A stretch of DNA of 64,000 nt, from positions 682,001 through 746,000 of the forward strand of contig CAWBYA010000007.1 of NCBI GenBank assembly GCA_963792895.1, given 5' to 3'. Position 1 is the first letter of the stretch. Each line of letters starts with the position of its first letter. The DNA comes from UBA6912 sp963792895 (GTDB taxonomy: Bacteria > Actinomycetota > Acidimicrobiia > Spongiisociales > UBA5794). Under the pieces are notes generated by a model. The model was given only the letters and a program-made list of their open reading frames with translations, was not told the origin of the DNA and searched no databases. Position numbers and translations under genes: made by a program. Below are positions 1-8,911 of this stretch, piece after piece.

Positions 1-210
1 CTCTGCAGGAGCCAGCACGGCCACGGACGATCCTCCGCCTTCTTCACGCTCGACGCGTGCCTCCTTGTCGACGCGGACGGCGCGCTTGTCGAGCCGGCCC
101 GTCACGGGTCCGGCTCCAGAACCGCGCCGGAACGCGATGGAAAAGACACCGAGCGCTGCTAGGGCGCCTGCGCCGACGATCCCGAGGATGAAGAGTGTGG
201 TTGCGTCCAT
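1..210 (-). CDS. N-terminus of a membrane-anchored protein of the bc-complex cluster (partial, possibly Rieske)
   Basis: Only the first 70 codons lie in the window; the gene runs off the left edge. The ATG at 208-210 overlaps the stop of the upstream subunit IV gene (TGATG), so the two are translationally coupled. Residues 5-25 form one hydrophobic helix, followed by a basic/acidic stretch rich in R, D, K and E. By position, directly after a split cytochrome b, a Rieske iron-sulfur subunit with one N-terminal anchor would be expected, but no Rieske cluster motif is visible in the part present. The assignment is from context only. Confidence 0.5.
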   Translation of the reverse strand, partial: MDATTLFILGIVGAGALAALGVFSIAFRRGSGAGPVTGRLDKRAVRVDKEARVEREEGGGSSVAVLAPAE

Positions 211-1232
211 CAGAAATCGAAGAAGATGCCGTCGACCCATGGGAACGTGAAGTTGAACCCCGGACCTCTGAAGAACGACCCATAGATCGTCAAGACCGCA
301 GAGGCGAACACGAAGAAACTGAAGATCATGATGGCCAGCTTACGGTCAGATGGGCGCACAGAGGGGTTGCGGTCGATGTACGGAATGATCGCCAATCCAC
401 CGAGCCCGAATCCCGGGATGATCACACCGGCGACCTGGGGGTCGAAATACGACAGCAGTTCCTGGAGACCGAGAAAGTACCAAGGTGCCTTCGACGGGTT
501 CGGCTGCTCGTTGAAGTTGGCGAACTCGAGCAGTGGGGCGTCGACGTAGACGGAGAAGATGAGCAGAGCGGCCGTGACGACCATCAGGGCAACGAACTCG
601 GCAGCGATGAGATGGGGCCACGTGTTGACCTTGTCGTGAGGCTCCGATTTCACCTGCTGGATGGCGCCGGCCTTGACGACCGTGAGAAGGCGCTGCGTTC
701 GGACCCCTTCGGGGATTGCCGGAGCAGCTGCCGGCGCTGCCGTAGCAGCGACGCCACCGCCGGCAGCCGCGGCAACGGGCACCGGGGCGGGTGCCTCGCC
801 CGCGAACGAAGGGGCCGGCGTACCGTCCCACTTGGCCCTGGCGAGCGCCGCTCTGCGAAGCAGCGGCGTTGGCACGCCGTATTGGGCCGACTCGGCGGCG
901 AGGTCGCGTACCGGGCCGCCACCTTGGGGTGCAGCGGTCGGAGCTGGTGCACCGACCTGCGCAGCGGCAGGTTGGGCAGGTGTCTCGCCCTTCATCTCGG
1001 CGAGAACGTCCTCGACACTGCGGCCCTCGGCCTTGGCGCGGGCTTCAGCGGACCGTCGGAGGATCGATTCGGGAAGGCCGGCACCTGCTGCGGGAGCGGC
1101 AGGTGCGGGTTCAGACGGAGCGGGTGGCGCTTCGCCTTTCATCTCGGCGAGAACTTCCTCGACGGGCCTGCCCTCGCGCTTGGCTCGGGCCTCAGCGGAA
1201 CGCCGCAGGATGGATTCGGGTATCTCAGCCAC
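210..1232 (-). CDS. Cytochrome bc complex subunit IV-like (C-terminal cytochrome b) with N-terminal helical repeats
   Basis: 340 aa. The last ~135 residues are the C-terminal half of cytochrome b / b6f subunit IV: three membrane helices, with the family signature PNPSKAPWYFLGLQELLSYF before helix 2. With the upstream cytochrome b it would build the quinol-oxidising membrane core. The first ~200 residues are unusual. Three copies of a ~30-residue two-helix module, with core ESILRRSAEARAK, lie at about residues 3-34, 53-84 and 120-137, joined by Ala/Pro linkers. A similar module starts the cytochrome c protein at 6552. GTG start at 1232, preceded by a strong GAGGAGG; 9 bp separate it from the cytochrome b stop. 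Confidence 0.88.
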   Translation of the reverse strand: MAEIPESILRRSAEARAKREGRPVEEVLAEMKGEAPPAPSEPAPAAPAAGAGLPESILRRSAEARAKAEGRSVEDVLAEMKGETPAQPAAAQVGAPAPTAAPQGGGPVRDLAAESAQYGVPTPLLRRAALARAKWDGTPAPSFAGEAPAPVPVAAAAGGGVAATAAPAAAPAIPEGVRTQRLLTVVKAGAIQQVKSEPHDKVNTWPHLIAAEFVALMVVTAALLIFSVYVDAPLLEFANFNEQPNPSKAPWYFLGLQELLSYFDPQVAGVIIPGFGLGGLAIIPYIDRNPSVRPSDRKLAIMIFSFFVFASAVLTIYGSFFRGPGFNFTFPWVDGIFFDF

Positions 1233-1241
1233 GGCGCCTCC

Positions 1242-2024
1242 TCACAGGGGTCCCGAGATTCCGCCGTCTTTACGCACCCGCCAGAAGTGCACGGCCATGA
1301 ACACGACGATGATGAACGGGAGGAACAACACGTGGAGAACGTACCAACGCAGCAGCGTGTCGGGCGTGATCTGCACCCCGCCAACGAGCGCAAACGTCAC
1401 TTGATCTCCAATGACCGGACTGTACGCCGCCATGTTCGAGCCGACCGTCACCGCCCAGAGAGCCAGCTGGTCCCAGGGAAGGAGGTACCCGGTGAACGAG
1501 AGCAGGAGGGTCAAGAGCAGCAGGATGATGCCGACCACCCAGTTGAACTCGCGTGGCGGCTTGTACGCACCGTGATAGAACACGCGCGCCATGTGCAGAA
1601 ACACCACCAGCACCATGGCGTGGGCACCCCAACGGTGCATGTTGCGCACCAGCTGACCGAAGGCGACGTCCGTCGCCAGCGCTTGGATGTCCTGGTAGGC
1701 CTGCGGCGAGGTGGGGCGGTAGTAGAACATCAAGAAGATGCCCGTGATCGTCAGCAAGATGAACAGGAAGAAGCTCATCCCCCCGAGGCAGAGCGTGTAG
1801 GAGAGGCGCACCGCGTGCCGCTTCACCTTCACCGGGTGGAGGTGGTAGAGCACGTTGTTCATGATCACGTACGAACGGTTGCGGGGGCTGTCGGAGTACC
1901 CATGACGAAATGGGGAGCCGGGCCGGAAGATGCTGGCCCATACTTGGCTGGCGCGGACGTGATCCGCCGCTTCCGATAGCCGTTCTTTCAGGCCGACTCG
2001 GCCGTTGCCGTTCCCGTTGGCCAC
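1242..2024 (-). CDS. Cytochrome b (b6-type N-terminal half) of quinol:cytochrome c reductase
   Basis: 260 aa, the length of a split b6-type cytochrome b. All four haem-b ligands are present as two pairs: MHRWGAHAMVLVVFLHMARVF in helix B and RWYVLHVLFLPFIIVVFMAVH in helix D. The segment GYLLPWDQLALWAVTV is the conserved Qo-side helix C region. It transfers electrons from (mena)quinol to a high-potential chain and to the Qi-site across the cytoplasmic membrane. GTG start at 2024 (begins MANGNGNG) with a GAGG-type site 7 nt upstream. The gene is followed closely by subunit IV and preceded by a 4Fe-4S protein, so the four genes form one transcription unit. Confidence 0.93.
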   Translation of the reverse strand: MANGNGNGRVGLKERLSEAADHVRASQVWASIFRPGSPFRHGYSDSPRNRSYVIMNNVLYHLHPVKVKRHAVRLSYTLCLGGMSFFLFILLTITGIFLMFYYRPTSPQAYQDIQALATDVAFGQLVRNMHRWGAHAMVLVVFLHMARVFYHGAYKPPREFNWVVGIILLLLTLLLSFTGYLLPWDQLALWAVTVGSNMAAYSPVIGDQVTFALVGGVQITPDTLLRWYVLHVLFLPFIIVVFMAVHFWRVRKDGGISGPL

Positions 2025-2109
2025 TCGTTACCTCGTTGTGTCCGTGCTCCGACGTCGCTCGTTCAGTTTCCCCTGTAGGGAGACGGTGGTCAAAAAGCCT
2101 GTCCTTCGG

Positions 2110-2556
2110 CTACCAGCGCATGCCGTAGGAGTAGCCGTTCTTGAAGTCTCGCTGACCCGTGTTGTACTCCCATGGCTTGAGGCCGAACTCCTCGGCCCCG
2201 TCCGCAAGCGACCCTGCGAACTTGCCGAGCGTGATCACACCTGTCGGGCAGCGGTCGATGCAGAGCGCGCAGCGGGTGCACTCGTCCTCGTCGACCAGGA
2301 AGAACCCCTTGTTTTCGGAGTTCTCGGCCGGATTGTCGACGTTGGCGCCTTCAGCGATGGCATCGACAGACAAGTAATGGATGCATTTCCATGGGCAGAT
2401 GTCGACGCAGCCCTCGCAGAGGATGCACTCGGACTGGTCGATGTGGAGGAATTGCTTCGGCTTCACGGCCGCCGTGAGATACGCACCGTCGACGGCGGCG
2501 AGCTGGTAGTCGTCGCGCATCGGCGGCGTCTCGAACCAGATGTCCGTCTTCGCCAC
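2110..2556 (-). CDS. Dicluster 4Fe-4S ferredoxin-type subunit of the bc cluster
   Basis: 148 aa soluble protein with two 4Fe-4S motifs: CILCEGCVDICP (about residues 44-55) and CTRCALCIDRCP (about 93-104). The insert between them is longer than in a simple bacterial ferredoxin. It is likely a peripheral electron-carrying subunit on the cytoplasmic side. It sits 3 bp after a 4-TM protein and 85 bp before cytochrome b, so it is co-transcribed with the bc genes. A ferredoxin-type subunit is not part of classical bc1 or b6f complexes. What it donates to or accepts from cannot be read from sequence. Confidence 0.85.
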   Translation of the reverse strand: MAKTDIWFETPPMRDDYQLAAVDGAYLTAAVKPKQFLHIDQSECILCEGCVDICPWKCIHYLSVDAIAEGANVDNPAENSENKGFFLVDEDECTRCALCIDRCPTGVITLGKFAGSLADGAEEFGLKPWEYNTGQRDFKNGYSYGMRW

Positions 2557-2559
2557 GAG

Positions 2560-3162
2560 CTACCCCTTCACCTTCGTGAGCGGCCGGCCGTACGTCGACA
2601 CCGGCTTCGGCGGTGGGGCGGTCTCGGCCCTCTTCTGGCGCTCCTGCCACTGGTACATGGTCACGGCAACGGCCCCAAGTGCAACGACGACGTACGTGCC
2701 CGACACGACGTCCTTGAGGGCGGCGTAGCTGATCTCGACTTCGTTGTTGAGCACCAGCCACGGCGGGATCGTCACGAAGATCTTCTGAGGCGTCCACTCC
2801 CACACCGACTGGGTCAGAGTGAGCCACTGGTTCGGCACGATACCGAAGAGGATCAGCATGAGCGTGGTGAACAGCGCAGCACCGATCGAGGCCCGAGCCC
2901 AGGTCATCGGCCGTTTGTAGAGGAAGGCGAGGGTGATGCCCGCCATGAGGACGAGGCTTCCGCCGACGGAGACCAGCTGGCCGGTGAGCTCGAAGATCCA
3001 GCCGCGAGGGATGGCCGGGTACAAGTCCTGACCGAGGGCGTCGGTGGTGGGCAGCCCGGTGAAGTGGGCGAAGAGGGCACCTGCAACACCGGCAACTGCG
3101 CCGATGGCGATCGCACCGATTCCAATCTGTTGATAGCGGCGGAGCTCTGCGGTGTCTGCCAT
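2560..3162 (-). CDS. Four-helix membrane protein heading the bc cluster, function unknown
   Basis: 200 aa. Four hydrophobic segments at about residues 13-33, 62-82, 91-112 and 153-173, with a basic, Pro-rich cytoplasmic-looking tail. I do not recognise the family. No haem-ligand pair or cysteine motif is visible. It is the first gene of the minus-strand cluster, 3 bp ahead of the ferredoxin gene, so it may be the membrane anchor for that iron-sulfur protein or an extra subunit of the quinol-oxidising complex. ATG start at 3162; an alternative start is not evident. Confidence 0.7.
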   Translation of the reverse strand: MADTAELRRYQQIGIGAIAIGAVAGVAGALFAHFTGLPTTDALGQDLYPAIPRGWIFELTGQLVSVGGSLVLMAGITLAFLYKRPMTWARASIGAALFTTLMLILFGIVPNQWLTLTQSVWEWTPQKIFVTIPPWLVLNNEVEISYAALKDVVSGTYVVVALGAVAVTMYQWQERQKRAETAPPPKPVSTYGRPLTKVKG

Positions 3163-3185
3163 GTCCTCGCTCTGGTAGTGGCGAT

Positions 3186-3262
3186 CCTGCGGGGCCGCAT
3201 TCTATGCATACGCGTCGGGCTCGGTGGGAGCGAGTCTGCGATGACCCCTGAGGCCCCGCAGG
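3186..3262. repeat. 11-bp perfect inverted repeat between two minus-strand genes
   Basis: CCTGCGGGGCC (3186-3196) and GGCCCCGCAGG (3252-3262) are exact reverse complements, 55 nt apart. They fill the gap between the stop of the secreted protein gene (3269) and the ATG of the bc cluster (3162). It could be a terminator-like or regulatory stem; no T-tract follows. Confidence 0.4.
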
Positions 3263-3268
3263 CGGTGC

Positions 3269-4378
3269 TCAGCGGACCTCGAGCCACCCGGTGAACGAGC
3301 CGCCGTCTGCGACCATGCGCACTTCCCAGCATCCCGGCTCGGGGAACACGACAGTCGTCTGCCATGTCGTGCCGGAGGCCGGATTCCACGTTGTGTCGAT
3401 CTGCTCGAACTGTGGGAACAGCGTGGTGTTCGGGCTCACGAGGTACACGTTGGTCAGTTGGTCGGCGGCGACGCTCCAGGTGATGTCGAGCTCGGTTTCG
3501 ACCGGCAGGGGCGGCACCGCGGGGACGTGCGCCCAAGCCGCGCGAGGCGTAGCCGTGACGAAGACCTCGGCGCCGAGCCCTGTGCGGCTGGTGTCGTAGG
3601 GGCTCGGCGGATCGCAGCCGGCGCTGCCGCGCGGCTGCACGGCGAGAGGCTCGTCCGGCCAGGTGAGGGTCAACCCGTTCAGGATCTCCCATGCCTCCTG
3701 GCGCACTGCGTCGGAAGCCGCCCTGCCGAACACCGCGAGGACGTAGAAGGGGCGCCCGTGATCCCAGGACTCGCCCCAGCGCATGTCCAAATCGGCCGGT
3801 GGCTCGAGGCACTCGAGTGCCTCGTGGCCGGGAGCGAGCGGTGGGAAGTCGGGGCCGAACACGCGGCTCGGTGGAGCTCCGCTGCCGCCACCGACGAACA
3901 CCGTCACGAGCGCGTCGCCGGACCCCATGTCCTCGAGAGCGTTGACCGGCCAATTGGCGCACCTGTCGCCGCCTGGTCGCAGCGGGAAGCTTCCGACCGA
4001 GATCGCGTGCCAGCCGAGATTCGGTGTGAGCGAGCCGTCGCCTGCAGCGAGGAACCAGCTCGCGGGGTAGCGCACCGAGAAGAGCGCCGTCTCCTGGATG
4101 AACATGTGCGATTCGGCGTCGAAACGGGGCGGAGCCGTGGTTGCTGACAGAGCAGGTTCGCTGTCGGGACGGGAAGGTGTCGGCGTAGCAGTGGGAACGC
4201 TGCCCCCGGGCCCGACCGGCGCGTCGCGGTCTGGTCGCCCAAGCCCGAAGGCTGTCGTCGTCGGCAACGCGCCGTCGTCGGCCGGCGTCGCCGCCCACAG
4301 CCAGGCGATGAGCACCGCCCCTACGACGATCCCGAGGACGGCTCCACCTACTCGCGATCTGCCGTTGACACCGCTCAT
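3269..4378 (-). CDS. Membrane-anchored extracytoplasmic protein, function unknown
   Basis: 369 aa from the ATG at 4378 (starts MSGVNGRSRVGG). An upstream in-frame start would add 12 residues, but this one puts the charged residues directly before the single helix at about residues 12-31. A Thr/Pro/Ser-rich low-complexity linker follows, then a ~280-residue extracytoplasmic region with several cysteines. No catalytic motif is recognisable. The C-terminal part has a β-rich look, ending GGSFTGWLEVR. The gene lies between the bc cluster (same strand) and the divergent CcoNO-like gene; a role in that system is possible but unsupported. Confidence 0.6.
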   Translation of the reverse strand: MSGVNGRSRVGGAVLGIVVGAVLIAWLWAATPADDGALPTTTAFGLGRPDRDAPVGPGGSVPTATPTPSRPDSEPALSATTAPPRFDAESHMFIQETALFSVRYPASWFLAAGDGSLTPNLGWHAISVGSFPLRPGGDRCANWPVNALEDMGSGDALVTVFVGGGSGAPPSRVFGPDFPPLAPGHEALECLEPPADLDMRWGESWDHGRPFYVLAVFGRAASDAVRQEAWEILNGLTLTWPDEPLAVQPRGSAGCDPPSPYDTSRTGLGAEVFVTATPRAAWAHVPAVPPLPVETELDITWSVAADQLTNVYLVSPNTTLFPQFEQIDTTWNPASGTTWQTTVVFPEPGCWEVRMVADGGSFTGWLEVR

Positions 4379-4605
4379 CGCTGCGAAGCGGATAGACCCA
4401 GCGGCTGCCCCCACGACGATCGAGTCGACGGACTCATCCGCGAATCGTATATCGGGCGAGGCGCAGCTTCGAGATTGCTCGTCGATCGAGGGGTGGCGCC
4501 GACGGCGGCCCCCGAGCGTCTTTGAAGCTTGCCCGTCAGCCTCCTAGTCTGCCGCCGCCACAGGTGTGGCGGACAGGCCCAACCGAAGCAGAGGATCCGG
4601 CGCCG

Positions 4606-6547
4606 GTGACCGTCGACAGCGCAGCACATTCTTCATCGGAATCGCCTGAGGCGTCCCTGCCCTCGCCGGCAAGGGGATCGGGCGCCGGACCCTACCTGCT
4701 CGCCTCCCTCGTCTTCCTGGTGCTCTCGCTGTTGCTCGGCCTCGTCGCCGGGCTCCAGGTGATTGCGCCCGGTGTCGTCTCGGGTGTTGCGTTCCTCAGC
4801 TACGGGCGCCTCATGCCCGTCGCCACGGACATGTTCGTCTACGGCTGGCTCACGATTGGCTTGACCGGGGCGTTGCTGTATGTGGTGAGCCGCTCAGGGC
4901 GTGTCGAGATCGCGGGGTCGCGTGCGGCGACTGGTGCGCTCGGTCTCATGGCCTTGGGCGTCGTGCTGGGGAGCGTCGGGGTGGCCGTCGGCCTCAACGA
5001 AGGCCGCCAGTATCTCGAGTACCCGCTGTGGGCCGACGCTGTGTTGTTCCTCGGGATGGTCCTGTTCGCCCGCACCCTCATCGCAACCGCCAAGTCTGCG
5101 AACGTCGACGCCGGTCCGGTGCGCTGGTACGCCGTGGCTGCTGCCTGGTCGCTCCCCCTCGCCTTCCTCGTCGGCAACATCCCAGGGATCGCCTCGGATC
5201 GGAAGCGTCACCCAGGTCGCTTTCTTCCGCGCCGCACTTGTCGGCCTGTGGCTCGCCGCCGGCGGACTCGCCGTCGTATACCACCTCGTTGCCGTTCGGA
5301 CCGGCCGCGACACCTTCCCTGCGACCAGGCTCACGCTGCTCGGCTTCTGGTCGGTGGCGATCGTGTGGGCGTTGACGGCGCCCGCGGTGCTCACGTACAC
5401 GGCGGCACCCGACTGGCTGGAGACCGTCGGCGTGATCTTCTCTATGGGCCTCATCATCCCCGCCGCCGTCGTCTTTGCCGACCTCGTGATCGCCATGCGC
5501 AAGCGATGGGATGGGGTGCGTGGCGATGCAGCCGTCCGATTCGTGATGCTTGGTGGAGCGCTCTTTGGTCTGTGGCCGGTGGCGAACCTGGCAATGGCCT
5601 TGCGCTCATCGAGCGGGATCGTCCAGTACACCGACTGGCTCGCTGGGGTCGAGGTGCTGGGCATCTTCGGCGCCTTCTCTGCGTGGCTGATCGCCTACGT
5701 CTACCACGCGGCCCCTGAGCTCACCCATGCAGGCGCCGCCCCCCGGCTCTCCAGGCTTCACTATGCGGCGATGGCGCTCGGCCTGCTGGTGTGGGCAGGC
5801 GGAGCGTTCCTCGGGGGCACGGCCGCGGGCTGGAGCTGGGTAGCAACCGCAAATGAGGCTGCCGTCTCGCCGGCCGGGACGGGATTCTGGAACACGCTGC
5901 GAAGCGTCGAAGGCTTTGCAGTGACCGCATTCGTCGGCCAGGCCCTCTATGTGCTGGCGTTTGCAGCGTTTCTCCCCGCCGTCCTCCGCAAAGGCGGTCC
6001 TGCCGGCGCGAGCCGGCCAGAGCTCGACAGCGACGACGAACCCGATCCGGAGCTTGCGCTCGACAGCGCAATCGGTGCCCGCAGACTGCAGTGGTCGGCC
6101 ATCGGCCTCTTCGTGGCGGCGGCGGCTCTCGTGTGGGGCATTCCTTGGGCAGCGACGGCGAACGCCGAAGGCACGGTGCTGGGCGACACGGCGAGGACGT
6201 ATACGAGCGGGAGCATCGAGGCGACCGGACGCGCCGTCTACGTGGCGGAGGGCTGCTGGTACTGCCACACCCAGCAGGTGCGGCAAATCGTCACGGACGT
6301 CGGCTTGGGCCCTGTTTCCGTGATTGGCGACTTCGTGCACGAGGTGCCCGCGCTCTTCGGTGTCCGGCGCATCGGTCCCGACCTCATGCATGCCGGCTCA
6401 CGGGAGCCCACCAACGACGCCGCCTGGCTGGTCGATTACCTGGCCGACCCTCGGGCCGAGCGCGGGTACTCAACGATGCCGTCGTACGATCATCTCTCGC
6501 GGAGCGACCTCGAAGCGCTCGCCGCCTATGTCGCCGGACTGAAGTGA
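4606..6547 (+). CDS. CcoN-CcoO fusion with all oxidase metal ligands replaced (frameshifted in this sequence)
   Basis: About 647 codons in two frames; a one-base insertion near 5200 (by GATCGG) separates them, and removing it restores the family alignment. The N-terminal ~480 residues follow CcoN/FixN of cbb3 oxidase: EYLEYPLWADAV, TAAPDWLETVGVIFSMGLII and VQYTDWLAGVEV align with its landmarks. Every expected histidine is changed: RLRPLH to RLMPVA, YGHNAV to SVTQVA, GPHHLHYT to APAVLTYT, GHVHSG to GVEVLG. The C-terminal ~115 residues are CcoO-like, with haem c motif GCWYCHTQQVR and axial Met in STMPSYDHL. It should be a membrane-bound cytochrome c on a dead oxidase scaffold. I chose the GTG at 4606 over a TTG at 4522. 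Confidence 0.8.
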
Positions 6548-6551
6548 CCCC

Positions 6552-7441
6552 ATGGACGAACTGATCGAGCAAATCGCCGCCGCACAGGGTTTCCCTGCCG
6601 ACTTGGTGCGCCGTACCGCCGGGGCCCGGGCGCAAGCGGCAGGCGTGACGATGGAGGACATCCTGCGCCAGTGGGCAGGCGGCGACGCTGCCCCGGCCGC
6701 CGCGCCGGCCGCCACGCCGGCCGCACCGGCTCCGGCGCCGGCCGCTGCAGCACAGACAGCCGACCCACCTCCCGCGCCCAAGGGGCCTGAGGTCGAAGTG
6801 CTGGCAGCGGAGGAGCCCGCGGAGGCGATGACGCCCGAGGCCGAGGCCGAGGCCGAGTCGAGGCCGAGCCCGCCGTGCCTGCGGGTTCGATACTCGCAGG
6901 CTTCCCGCGCTGGCTCGCCGCGGCGTTCGTGGTGATCCCGATGGTCGCCATGCTCTACGCTCTGCTCGCTCCGGACGGGCCCAACTGCGGCGTCAGCGGA
7001 CAGCTCGCCCTCGATCCGGTGACGGGCGAGGCTGAGAACTGCGACGGCACTGCCTACGGCGTCGAAGTCGTCAACTTCTTCACGTTGGGCGAGGAGATCT
7101 ACATCAACAGGTGTGCAGCGTGCCACGGTGCCGGTGGCGGCGGGGGCGCTGGTCAGGTGCTCGCCGGCGGCGCCGTCCTCGCCAGCTTCCCTGGGGGCCA
7201 ATGCTCCGGACACGTCGAGTGGGTTGCCCTCGGCACTGCCAACTGGCCCGACGCCACGTACGGCGCTCTCGCCAAACCGGTCGGCGGATTCGGGCAGATG
7301 CCCGGCTTCGAGGGCACGCTGACCGAGGAGGAGATCGCCTCGGTCGTCCTCTACGAGCGCGTGGCGTTCGGGGGCGAGCCGCTCCCCGAGGCAGAAACAG
7401 ACTGTGGGCTCGTTGGCGACCAGGTGACGGCCGCTCCCTGA
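6552..7441 (+). CDS. Membrane-anchored monohaem cytochrome c with N-terminal docking-type module (frameshifted)
   Basis: Read as one ~296-codon gene interrupted by an indel near 6858 in a GAGGCC repeat; residual length (3n+2) fits one missing base. Order: a two-helix module (FPADLVRRTAGARAQAAG then MEDILRQW) at residues 14-42, an Ala/Pro/Glu linker of ~80 residues, one membrane helix (FPRWLAAAFVVIPMVAMLYALL) and a periplasmic cytochrome c domain with CAACH and a likely axial Met in GFGQMPGF. The first module resembles the repeats in the bc subunit IV (210-1232). It starts 4 bp after the CcoNO-like gene. Alternatively it is two overlapping genes, with a GTG at 6875 starting the second. Confidence 0.75.
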
Positions 7442-7651
7442 CACGTCGCTCGGAGCGCTGGGAAACCCTGCTGCGCCGGGTGTCGGAATGTGCAAGAGGC
7501 CGGGGTTGGCGGGGATCGTCCGGAACGCGACCTTTGGAAGGCGCAGGGATGGTGCACAACACCGGGGACTCCGATGGCTCCCGCCGGGGTATCGTCTGAC
7601 GCTCGCTCCGCGGTTCCTCGCAGCGATTCGGCCCCCCCTAACCTTTTGTCC

Positions 7652-8911
7652 ATGAACATCGACGTCCTCGTCGTCGGCGGCGGCCCCGCCGGCGCTGCCA
7701 CCGCCTACTGGCTCTCCCGAGCCGGCCTCTCCGTGCTCGTTGCAGAGAAGAAGTCCTATCCGCGGGACAAGACCTGCGGCGACGGTCTCACCCCTCGGGC
7801 CGTGAAGCAACTCATGGACATGGGCTTCGACTTCGACGTGCCCGAACTGCACAAGATCGTTGGTCTTCGGGCCTACGCGGGAGACCTCAAGCTCGAGCTC
7901 CCGTGGCCGGAGCACACGGTCTACCCCAACTGGGGCGCCGTGATGCGGCGCGCCGACCTCGACATGCAGGTTGCCATGCTGGCCGAGAAGCAGGGCGCCG
8001 TGATCCGACAGCGGACCGAGGCGGCTCCGGTGATCGTCGACGGTCGGCTCGATGCCGTCGAGTTGAGGACGAAGGACGGCGCCACGGTGATCGACGTGGA
8101 GGTCGTGCGGCCAAAGATCACAGTTGTCGCAGACGGTTCCCTGTCGCGGTTCGGGAGAGCACTCGGCACCTCGCGCCGCAAGGACTACCCGTACGGACTC
8201 GCGGTGCGCGGCTACTACGCGAGCTCGAATTCCAGGGACGGCTTCCTGGAGAGTCAGCTCGACATACGCGACGCCGACGGACGGTCGCTGCCCGGGTACG
8301 GGTGGATCTTCCCGCTCGGTGACGGGGCCATCAACGTCGGCGTCGGCGTTCTCTCCAGCTTCAAGGGTTGGAAGGACGTGAACACGTCCCGGGTCCTCGA
8401 CGCCTACATCAGCAGCCTCCCCGGCTACTGGGAGGTGACGCAGGACGACCAGATCACCAAGCCCGTGGGCGGCAAACTGCCCATGTCGTTCTCCATGGGT
8501 CCCAAGGTCGGGCTCAACTGGCTTGCAGTGGGCGATGCGGCGGGTGCGGTCAACCCGTTCAACGGTGAAGGCATCGACTACGCCTACGAGAGCGGGCGGA
8601 TGGCCACGCCCATCATCGCGGACGCAATCGCGACCGGTGACATGACGCTGCTGCGCCGGTACCCCCAGCAGCTGGAGGACGAGTACGGCGCCTATCACCG
8701 GGTGGCGCGAGCCTTCTCCATCGCCATCGGGAACCCCAAGCTGATGCACAGCTTGACCCGCATTGGGCTTCGCTCTCGACCGCTGATGGAATGGGTCCTC
8801 AAGGTGATGGCGAACCTCATGGAGCCCGAGGACATCGGCATGCAGGAGCGGGTCTACCGCGCCGTCGAGAAGGTCGTTGCGGTAGGCCCTGAGCCGCTGA
8901 TCAAGAACTGA
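7652..8911 (+). CDS. Geranylgeranyl reductase family FAD-dependent oxidoreductase (probable menaquinone side-chain reductase)
   Basis: 419 aa. N-terminal FAD-binding motif VVGGGPAGAATAYWLSRAG, the family segment DKTCGDGLTPRAV, and the second FAD motif GDAAGAVNPFNGEGIDYAYE are all present. The family saturates prenyl double bonds in geranylgeranyl chains; in Actinobacteria members beside nuo genes are usually linked to menaquinone side-chain reduction (MenJ type). I chose the ATG at 7652 because the Rossmann motif begins right after it (MNIDVLVVGGG); upstream codons are low-complexity. It precedes the first complex I operon by ~0.7 kb, with a broken hydrolase gene on the other strand in between. 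Confidence 0.88.
   Translation: MNIDVLVVGGGPAGAATAYWLSRAGLSVLVAEKKSYPRDKTCGDGLTPRAVKQLMDMGFDFDVPELHKIVGLRAYAGDLKLELPWPEHTVYPNWGAVMRRADLDMQVAMLAEKQGAVIRQRTEAAPVIVDGRLDAVELRTKDGATVIDVEVVRPKITVVADGSLSRFGRALGTSRRKDYPYGLAVRGYYASSNSRDGFLESQLDIRDADGRSLPGYGWIFPLGDGAINVGVGVLSSFKGWKDVNTSRVLDAYISSLPGYWEVTQDDQITKPVGGKLPMSFSMGPKVGLNWLAVGDAAGAVNPFNGEGIDYAYESGRMATPIIADAIATGDMTLLRRYPQQLEDEYGAYHRVARAFSIAIGNPKLMHSLTRIGLRSRPLMEWVLKVMANLMEPEDIGMQERVYRAVEKVVAVGPEPLIKN

Noticed and set aside
195..1979. Long plus-strand open frames opposite the cytochrome b genes
   Set aside because: Antisense frames with Arg/His/Asp-rich composition; the minus-strand genes have full family motifs.
4606..6547. Reading the gene as an active cbb3 oxidase
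   Set aside because: All histidine ligands are substituted; only the haem c site of the CcoO part remains.
6470..8749. 759-codon minus-strand open frame over the cytochrome c and reductase genes
   Set aside because: Shadow frame, low-complexity and His/Arg/Gly-rich, without a recognisable domain.
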